NCBI GenBank assembly: GCA_011682355.1
Contig: JAACEU010000038.1
Coordinates: 1 to 6,011 of the forward strand
DNA length: 6,011 nt
Source of the DNA: Nitrospirota bacterium
GTDB lineage: Bacteria > Patescibacteriota > Gracilibacteria > UBA1369 > LOWO2-01-FULL-3
Reading direction: 5' to 3'
The notes beneath the pieces are model-generated. The model did no database searches. It had not been told where the DNA came from and saw only the letters and a program-made list of their open reading frames with translations. Numbering within the stretch: the first letter of the stretch is position 1; each line of letters begins with the position of its first letter. Both the position numbers and the translations under genes were made by a program. Shown piece by piece: positions 1-5,094 of the stretch.

Positions 1-59
1 CGGAGACCGAATCAAGCTTTTCGCTCAACCCAGCCCCCGTGCGTGCGCATCGACGTCTC

Positions 60-323
60 TCAGTCGATAAAACCATCGACACGCGGTTCTGCTTCCCCCT
101 CCTTTTCCTCGACAACTTTCCCATCCTTTATCGTGACAGTTACGACAAACTTCTTTTCTTCGACGGCTCTAACCACCAGCCCCGCCCCAAGAAGAATGAC
201 AGACACCACAACCAACACAGCCGACATGGCGGCTAAGCTGTACATCTTGGCCTCAAGAGTAAAGCCACCCGCAAACATGCTCACACACATCGTTATTGCC
301 GGTATCAGCAAACTAGTATTCAT
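60..323 (-). CDS. small two-helix membrane protein, function unknown
   Basis: I do not recognise this 87-residue protein. It has two hydrophobic stretches, about residues 4-23 and 29-52, which should be membrane helices. A charged tail follows (about 53-87), starting RAVEEKKF, then an alternating beta-like stretch VVTVTI, then an acidic EEKEGEAE run ending in FID. The start is well supported: an AGGAGG Shine-Dalgarno site lies 7 nt upstream of the ATG (331-336 on the plus strand), the only strong one in the window. The stop is TGA. GC content is about 52-58% in the lines I counted (61-120, 181-240), higher than the other genes. It faces away from the methyltransferase gene. The overlapping plus-strand frames have no comparable start signal and read as low-complexity shadows. 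Whether the first hydrophobic segment is a helix or a signal peptide cannot be decided. Confidence 0.72.
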   Translation of the reverse strand: MNTSLLIPAITMCVSMFAGGFTLEAKMYSLAAMSAVLVVVSVILLGAGLVVRAVEEKKFVVTVTIKDGKVVEEKEGEAEPRVDGFID

Positions 324-330
324 CTTCTTT

Positions 331-336
331 CCTCCT
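331..336 (-). promoter_or_regulatory. strong Shine-Dalgarno site for the 87-residue protein
   Basis: Read on the minus strand the bases are AGGAGG, followed by AAAGAAG and the ATG at 323-321, a 7-nt spacing. This perfect site decides both the strand and the start of the small gene. The other genes here have no comparable site. Confidence 0.8.
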
Positions 337-430
337 CTCGCAACAGCGAGTTAGTTGTCAAACAGAACATCCCCACACGAAGTGTGCGGGAACTCTCAAA
401 TTTGAGGTTACCACGCCACGCCTTCGCGTG
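337..430 (-). promoter_or_regulatory. structured 5' leader with four hairpins ahead of the small membrane protein
   Basis: Read leftward, four inverted repeats follow each other before the Shine-Dalgarno site. First is CACGC-GAAG-GCGTG (430-417, perfect 5-bp stem). Second is the 12-bp palindrome CTCAAATTTGAG (406-395), extended by AAC/GTT arms past one unpaired base. Third is a GTGTG/CACAC stem with a 3-nt loop (389-371), which continues beyond one mismatch. Fourth is CTCGC-TGTT-GCGAG (350-337), ending directly at the AGGAGG. If transcription starts near 477, all four lie in the untranslated leader. No U-run follows any stem, so they are not ordinary intrinsic terminators. They match no riboswitch class I can name. 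The dyads could instead be protein-binding sites in DNA. Confidence 0.45.
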
Positions 431-462
431 AAAATGACTACCTGCCATTCCACAATCTCAAA

Positions 463-480
463 GTACAAAAATTTTAGTAC
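463..480. repeat. AT-rich dyad, possible operator, nested in a longer inverted repeat
   Basis: GTACAAAAATTTTAGTAC is an 18-bp inverted repeat with one mismatched pair. It is flanked by perfect CATTCC (446-451) and GGAATG (481-486) arms, with 11 unpaired bases on the left side only. It sits at the expected start of the leftward transcript, just past the proposed -10 box at 484-489, a usual operator position. It could also form the first hairpin of the leader. The dyad is visible; the role is inference. Confidence 0.4.
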
Positions 481-483
481 GGA

Positions 484-512
484 ATGATCCCACGTTTTAG
501 CCGTTCTGTCAA
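484..512 (-). promoter_or_regulatory. leftward promoter for the small membrane protein
   Basis: On the minus strand there is a consensus -35 TTGACA (512-507), a 17-bp spacer and a -10-like GATCAT (489-484; 4 of 6 match TATAAT). Transcription would start near 477, giving a leader of about 150 nt. Another TTGACA nearer the gene (361-356) has no recognisable -10 at the right distance, so I prefer this one. The weak -10 keeps confidence moderate. Confidence 0.4.
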
Positions 513-518
513 CGCTCT

Positions 519-548
519 TTGACAAAACCAAACAAAACAGATGATAAT
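519..548 (+). promoter_or_regulatory. rightward promoter for the methyltransferase gene
   Basis: A consensus TTGACA (519-524) is followed by an 18-bp spacer and GATAAT (543-548; 5 of 6 match TATAAT). Transcription should start around 554-556, only a few bases before the ATG at 558, so the mRNA would be leaderless or nearly so. The -35 box faces the leftward -35 across 6 bp, forming the inverted repeat TGTCAA-CGCTCT-TTGACA (507-524). Confidence 0.6.
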
Positions 549-557
549 ATTTCAACC

Positions 558-1085
558 ATGATCCTAGGCATCATCACCCTCATCATCGTTCTCGCAGTAA
601 TCGTATTTTTATCAATCGGTTTTTACATAATGATTTTTGGTGGCGGCCCATTCATCCCAACCTCCATGCCAGCCGTCCACAAAGTTCTCAAACACGCAAA
701 AATAAAAAAAGGAGACAAAGTTTATGACATAGGAGCCGGCGATGGAAGATTCGTTCACTTCGCAGCAAAAGATTACAAAGCCAACGCTGTCGGATTTGAA
801 CTGGATCCATTCGTTTTCTTTTTAGCAAAATTAAGACAATGGTTTTGGGGTTGGAAAGGAAAAATGATTAGAGGAAATTTCCTTAATCAAAAAATATCCG
901 ATGCAGATATAATCATCTGCTACATGATGCCAAAATCCCTAAAGAAATATCAAAAAAAATTCGACAAAGAACTCAAAAAAGGCACAAAAGTAATTTCCTA
1001 TGCATTCAAAATCGGCAATTGGAAACCGACAAAAGTCATTCCGAAGAGGGGGAAGATAAGCAAAATTTTGATATACAAAATTTAG
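558..1085 (+). CDS. membrane-anchored SAM-dependent methyltransferase, FAM173/ATPSCKMT-like
   Basis: A 175-residue class I methyltransferase. Residues 1-27 form one membrane helix, then comes a GGGPFIP turn and the Rossmann fold. SAM-binding motif I is VYDIGAGDGRF (about 55-65). GFELDP (79-84) carries the acidic residue expected to bind the ribose, and DADIIICYMMP (115-125) is the strand leading to the active site. The N-terminal helix followed by this fold resembles the FAM173 (ATPSCKMT) family of membrane-anchored protein-lysine methyltransferases, whose eukaryotic members modify ATP synthase subunit c and the adenine nucleotide carrier. A protein-lysine substrate here is inference. I chose ATG 558 over an upstream in-frame TTG at 519, because that TTG is the first half of the TTGACA -35 box and the intervening residues (TKPNKTDDNIST) look unconserved. 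The ATG gives a helix right at the N-terminus. No Shine-Dalgarno site is visible. The last 50 bp overlap the 3' end of the convergent comEC. Confidence 0.82.
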   Translation: MILGIITLIIVLAVIVFLSIGFYIMIFGGGPFIPTSMPAVHKVLKHAKIKKGDKVYDIGAGDGRFVHFAAKDYKANAVGFELDPFVFFLAKLRQWFWGWKGKMIRGNFLNQKISDADIIICYMMPKSLKKYQKKFDKELKKGTKVISYAFKIGNWKPTKVIPKRGKISKILIYKI

Positions 1086-2493
1086 CCAACAAAAAATAAT
1101 AAACAGCTCCTATCCCCCACGTCCATTTCATTTCTATCGACGCAAATTCCAACGAAGCAAATATTTTCACAAAGAAAATTATAATCTCCAAAATTAAATA
1201 TCCAAAAAATCCAAATATTTTTCCAAAAAACACAGCAACAAATCCAAACATCATCGCAAAAGGTATAAATGGCAAAACAAACAAATTAGCAATTGGTGAA
1301 ATAATGGAAAATCGCTCAAAATTCAAAATAATAATAGGAATAACAGTTATCTGAGCAGACAAAGTTAACTGCAAAGCTTCACGAATTCCCAAAATCTTTG
1401 GGACCTTCTTCAAATAATTACCCAAACTCTCAGAAAACAACACAATCCCAAAAGTAGCCAAAAAAGAAAGCTGAAACCCAACATCGTAAACCAAAATCTT
1501 CGGATTCCACATATTCATAAAAAATGCAGTCGCAAAAAGCCCAATAAATACAAAATATTGCCTTCCAAAATACAAAGCAACAAGCGAAATTCCACCCATA
1601 ATCCCCGCCCTAACCACACTCGCACTCGCTCCCACCAAAATAACAAACAAAAATATAAAAAATATCGACAAAACCACCCTGATTTTCCTTGTAAAGAAGC
1701 TAAATATCCCACTAATAACCACAACCACCAACGCAACATTATATCCGCTCACCGCAATTATGTGAGTAAGTCCTGTCATATTGAAACTATCCATCAAATC
1801 CTCAGAAATCCCCTTGCGACTACCCAAAATAAGCCCAGCCATAAAGCCTCCATACGGTTCTGTAAAAACTTTGTTCAATCTTCCCTCAAAAATTCGCTTC
1901 AAAGTGAAAATAGAGCCATAAAGCACACCCCCCTTTCCATCAGAAATCTTCTCGACCGAAGCCCTATAAACCACACTATATATGGAATACCTACTCAAAT
2001 ACTTATCATATGCAAAATCCTCAATAGCTTCCGGCTCCTGCAACGTACCCGAAACCCTCAAACAATCGCCATAATCATAAACTGGATATTTACTCCCATT
2101 TACAAGTACCCTTCCACCTACCTCTACCCACTTTTCGTCTAGACGAAGCCGCTCGACCTCTACCACGTATTTCACTTTATCAACCCGTATATCACTCTCT
2201 TCCACTACACACCCCTCAAATTCATACCATCCTTCAAAATTCCGTACATGCCCTTCTCCGCCCTCAAATGAATAGACAAAACGACAAAAACCCAATCCCA
2301 CAAACAAAATTCCAAACATCATCACCTTCAACCACTTCACCCCAAACATCAAAACAAACACCCTGACCACAAAAATCCACATCAAAAAGACGAAAAAGCC
2401 CTTCCACCACTCTTCTTCAAGATAATATTCCCCAAAAACAATCCCAAACAAGAAACAAATCGCAAAAAACAAGAACCAGTCACTTTTATTCAT
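1036..2493 (-). CDS. comEC: ComEC/Rec2-type DNA-uptake channel, short form without the metallo-beta-lactamase domain
   Basis: A 485-residue polytopic membrane protein that should move single-stranded DNA across the cytoplasmic membrane during natural transformation. The order is N-terminal helices (about 6-75), a soluble external region resembling the ComEC OB-fold domain (about 86-183), then the Competence domain. Recognisable blocks are GLTHIIAVSGYNVAL (241-255), SVVRAGIMGG (292-301), NPKILVYDVGFQLSFLATFG (330-349) and ANLFVLPFIP (402-411). The external region has two cysteines (about 95 and 144) that could form a disulfide like the one reported in the Bacillus protein. The protein ends after the last helices, so the C-terminal metallo-beta-lactamase domain of full-length ComEC (about 750 residues) is absent. 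No ComEA or ComF is visible. ATG 2493 gives a standard N-terminus; an in-frame GTG at 2508 would add five residues. No Shine-Dalgarno site is seen. The coding strand is very rich in G and T, which favours Phe, Val, Gly and Trp. Confidence 0.88.
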   Translation of the reverse strand: MNKSDWFLFFAICFLFGIVFGEYYLEEEWWKGFFVFLMWIFVVRVFVLMFGVKWLKVMMFGILFVGLGFCRFVYSFEGGEGHVRNFEGWYEFEGCVVEESDIRVDKVKYVVEVERLRLDEKWVEVGGRVLVNGSKYPVYDYGDCLRVSGTLQEPEAIEDFAYDKYLSRYSIYSVVYRASVEKISDGKGGVLYGSIFTLKRIFEGRLNKVFTEPYGGFMAGLILGSRKGISEDLMDSFNMTGLTHIIAVSGYNVALVVVVISGIFSFFTRKIRVVLSIFFIFLFVILVGASASVVRAGIMGGISLVALYFGRQYFVFIGLFATAFFMNMWNPKILVYDVGFQLSFLATFGIVLFSESLGNYLKKVPKILGIREALQLTLSAQITVIPIIILNFERFSIISPIANLFVLPFIPFAMMFGFVAVFFGKIFGFFGYLILEIIIFFVKIFASLEFASIEMKWTWGIGAVYYFLLAKFCISKFCLSSPSSE

Positions 2494-2523
2494 AAAAAAA
2501 ACATACACAACAAACTTAAAAAA

Positions 2524-2551
2524 ATTCTAAAATCATTCACTCCAAAGTCAA
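2524..2551 (-). promoter_or_regulatory. promoter for comEC
   Basis: On the minus strand there is TTGACT (2551-2546; 5 of 6 match), a 16-bp spacer and TAGAAT (2529-2524; 5 of 6 match). The start would fall near 2517, leaving about 24 nt before ATG 2493. That leader includes a run of eight T directly before the ATG and no Shine-Dalgarno site. Confidence 0.5.
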
Positions 2552-2552
2552 A

Positions 2553-2581
2553 TTGATAAAAACCTCAAAAATCAGTAACAT
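2553..2581 (+). promoter_or_regulatory. promoter for the SLH/CAP-LCP operon
   Basis: TTGATA (2553-2558; 5 of 6 match), a 17-bp spacer and TAACAT (2576-2581; 4 of 6 match) would start transcription near 2588, about 22 nt before ATG 2611. Its -35 box is separated from that of comEC by one base, giving the small palindrome TCAAATTGA. An alternative -10, TAAAAT at 2595-2600, would make the mRNA almost leaderless but has no good -35. Confidence 0.45.
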
Positions 2582-2610
2582 TAGAAAAATATCCTAAAAT
2601 TCAAAGACAA

Positions 2611-5088
2611 ATGAAAAAATTCCTGTCAACGATAACAATACTGGCACTCATACTCCCACTAACAATACAAACAGCCTCAGCCCAGTTTTCAGACCTATTC
2701 AAAAACAACAAAAACTACACAGCTATCGTATTTTTAGAGGAAAACAACATTATTTCAGGATATCCCGACAACACTTTTCGCCCATACAACGAAATAAACA
2801 GAGCAGAATTTCTAAAAATAATTCTGGAAGGATCAAACATACCATTAGACAAAAACAACATAACCCTCCCCTTCTCTGACACACAAAACACGGAATGGTA
2901 TCTGCCATACGTCAAAAAAGCATACGACTCAGGATGGATTGTCGGATACGACGATGGAACATTCAAACCAGACCAAACCATCAAAAAAGCCGAAGCACTA
3001 AAGATTCTGGGAGAAGTCCAACAATGGAAAATGGAAAAAAATTCAACATCCACTCAATACCAAGACGTAGATCTAAACGAGTGGTACGCAAAATACGTAG
3101 TCTATGCAAATGAACACAACTATCTCGAAAAAGACGGCGAATTGTTTGACCCAATAGCTCTAATGAGCCGTGCAAATATTAGCGAGATTATTTATCGAAC
3201 AATAATCGACAATGACACAACCGTCAACGAAGACACGGCCATCTCTGAAGAAATCTCTGAAGACAATGAAGACAATGAAGACAATACAGAACCAACAGAA
3301 ACCTTCGACCCGGTAATATACAAAGAAATACCAATTGATTTCTACGATAACATCACTCTAAATCAACCACTCCCAAACACCTTTTACAAAAACGAAATCT
3401 ACGTAATTGAAGGAGAAGTAAGCACCAATAACTACAAAGAAGTCTCCATATTCTTCAACAACGATATGTTCTCAAACACAGATTATCAATTATTTATCGG
3501 AGAAGTCGAGAATAGACACTTCGAAATTCCGGTTCACTTCAGAGAAACAGGAAATTACACAATAGGAGTTATCCCGGGAACAAATGGAAACACAAAAATC
3601 GAAGAAATTTCAGTTCTAAATTCACTTCCTTCTTCCACAAGCAACAATTCACCAACAGGATCAATCGAAAACTTAAGCATCAACTACAAAAACGACATGA
3701 CCGTCATCGGATTCACAGCTCCATCAAACTCAATAAAAATATTCACATTTGAACAAGGAGCCAACTCGGTAAAATTTATATCCAGACAAGATCGAGACTC
3801 GTTCCCACTCCATTACCCAACATTTGAATATTTCACCGAAGGAGATGTCACTTATTTCGGCCAAATAGCAAACACCAACACAACCCCAAAACTGGAAATC
3901 ACATCAAGCTATTCAAAAACACCGGAAAAATCCTTTAAAGCAACACAGCACACATACGCCCAAATCGAAGAAGGCAAAATAACCACAAGCATCCCCGACA
4001 CACTCACAAAATTCAAAGACATTTCGATAAACGGAACAACAAAAACCGACATACAAGCAGAAGGACTCGTAATAAAACCCGACGGACTGGTAGACGTCGT
4101 ATCACTGGAAACAACCGGCGACACTTCAACTTATTATGATTCGATAATAATTGAAAATGGAAATGATTTCAGCTTTGATTATGAAACTTCCGGAAGCGGT
4201 CGATACATTGTTGAAATTCTAGACAACAATGGAATACCTGTCGTAAATCATCCAATCTATCTTGGCGAAACCGTACCTCTAATACCTGACTATTTTGACC
4301 TAAACGAAAGATCTTTATTCTCAGGAATTTTAGATATCAACGCTCTCAGAGAAGAGCTCCTAAGTGCAATAAACAAAGAACGATCGGTTTATGGTTACCC
4401 GAAAGTTGAATTGGATCCGGAACTAAACTCCATCGCTCAAAACCACTCTGAAGATATGACAAAAAATAACTTCTTCGGACACATAAATTTAGAAAATCAA
4501 ACCCCAGACGACCGAAGATTAGAAGCCAAAATCACAACACCGGTATCAGAAAACATCGCAAAAGATGTTTCAGTTATATTTGGGCATTTGGGATTAATGA
4601 GAAGCGGAAGCCACAGAGAAAACATACTCAACCCCGATTGGTATTTAGTAGGACTGGGAATCGCAGAAACGGGAGGATATCTCTACATCACAGAAGAATT
4701 TTCCGCCAAAGAAATCACCGCCAACGACTTGATTGATTATGAAAACGAACTCATTGACGCAATAAACGCACTCAGAGAAGCCAACGGCATCGCCCCATTT
4801 ATCTACCAAGATAATAGCAAAACAGTTTGCGCCTACCTAAACGACGAAACAATTTCAGAAAATATTATCCTAACAATAGACGATCTTTCAACCGCTCTTG
4901 AACTGTACAACATCTCGGGAACATCGCAATATATAAGCAGAACATATAATGTTTGGGATGTAATCCTCTCTTCAATCTTAAATGACGAAGAAAGTTCGAT
5001 TCTTGATGAAAGTTGGGTTAATATTGGCATCGATATTCAACTCGACGCAACAGGCATAATTCACGCGTCATTCATGTTGAACAAATAA
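2611..5088 (+). CDS. secreted SLH- and CAP-domain surface protein
   Basis: An 825-residue exported protein. A signal peptide (1-24, predicted cleavage after ASA) leads into three SLH repeats: about 31-80 (GYPDNTFRPYNEINRAE), 87-140 (VGYDDGTFKPDQTIKKAE) and 149-200, the last more divergent (SRANI in place of the usual TRAE). SLH triplets normally hold proteins to wall glycopolymers. An acidic linker (about 202-231) contains EDN repeats. Beta-rich, probably Ig-like modules span about 245-337 and 352-553, with a Ser/Asn/Pro-rich linker at 338-350. A CAP (SCP/PR1) domain at about 577-698 keeps the typical His and Glu residues: FFGH (H624), SEN (E647) and SGSHRENIL (H668). Residues about 706-825 look like a second CAP copy lacking those residues. 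No membrane anchor or LPXTG motif is seen. The ATG is fixed by the signal peptide. The CAP substrate is unknown. The LCP gene follows after 6 nt. Confidence 0.88.
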   Translation: MKKFLSTITILALILPLTIQTASAQFSDLFKNNKNYTAIVFLEENNIISGYPDNTFRPYNEINRAEFLKIILEGSNIPLDKNNITLPFSDTQNTEWYLPYVKKAYDSGWIVGYDDGTFKPDQTIKKAEALKILGEVQQWKMEKNSTSTQYQDVDLNEWYAKYVVYANEHNYLEKDGELFDPIALMSRANISEIIYRTIIDNDTTVNEDTAISEEISEDNEDNEDNTEPTETFDPVIYKEIPIDFYDNITLNQPLPNTFYKNEIYVIEGEVSTNNYKEVSIFFNNDMFSNTDYQLFIGEVENRHFEIPVHFRETGNYTIGVIPGTNGNTKIEEISVLNSLPSSTSNNSPTGSIENLSINYKNDMTVIGFTAPSNSIKIFTFEQGANSVKFISRQDRDSFPLHYPTFEYFTEGDVTYFGQIANTNTTPKLEITSSYSKTPEKSFKATQHTYAQIEEGKITTSIPDTLTKFKDISINGTTKTDIQAEGLVIKPDGLVDVVSLETTGDTSTYYDSIIIENGNDFSFDYETSGSGRYIVEILDNNGIPVVNHPIYLGETVPLIPDYFDLNERSLFSGILDINALREELLSAINKERSVYGYPKVELDPELNSIAQNHSEDMTKNNFFGHINLENQTPDDRRLEAKITTPVSENIAKDVSVIFGHLGLMRSGSHRENILNPDWYLVGLGIAETGGYLYITEEFSAKEITANDLIDYENELIDAINALREANGIAPFIYQDNSKTVCAYLNDETISENIILTIDDLSTALELYNISGTSQYISRTYNVWDVILSSILNDEESSILDESWVNIGIDIQLDATGIIHASFMLNK
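3259..3285 (+). repeat. three tandem 9-bp repeats coding for EDN
   Basis: GAAGACAAT occurs three times in a row (3259-3267, 3268-3276, 3277-3285), giving Glu-Asp-Asn three times. Just upstream ATCTCTGAAGA occurs at 3241-3251 and again at 3253-3263. Both repeats are in frame, so copy-number change would alter linker length without breaking the protein. They lie in the flexible acidic linker between the SLH repeats and the beta modules. Confidence 0.85.
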
Positions 5089-5094
5089 AAAATT

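Noticed and set aside
1..48. Possible start of a structural RNA on the minus strand (a GGGGGCTGGGTTGAGC-like stretch)
   Set aside because: The G-rich start and a small hairpin recalled small stable RNAs, but too little lies in the window and no conserved core of tRNA, tmRNA or SRP RNA could be matched.
39..354. Plus-strand frames antisense to the small membrane protein
   Set aside because: They have Ser/Thr/Pro- or His/Arg-rich low-complexity translations and no ribosome binding site. The minus-strand frame has AGGAGG at proper spacing and clear helices.
371..430. Intrinsic terminators in the intergenic region
   Set aside because: The stems lack a following T-run on either strand, and no gene ends nearby. 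They sit in a divergent promoter region.
358..555. 65-residue minus-strand open frame in the intergenic region
   Set aside because: It spans promoter elements and hairpins, has no ribosome binding site and shows no protein-like pattern.
519..557. TTG start giving a 188-residue methyltransferase
   Set aside because: The TTG is the first half of a TTGACA -35 box with a matching -10 at 543-548, and ATG 558 gives a more typical membrane-anchor N-terminus.
1558..2142. 194-residue plus-strand open frame inside comEC
   Set aside because: Its Asn/His/Lys/Arg/Pro-rich translation is what a GT-rich membrane gene gives when read backwards. ComEC is unambiguous on the other strand.
60..2493. Alternative genetic code with TGA as glycine (Gracilibacteria/SR1)
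   Set aside because: The genes are complete without TGA readthrough, TGA ends two of them at sensible lengths, and no in-frame TGA occurs in the 305 LCP codons.
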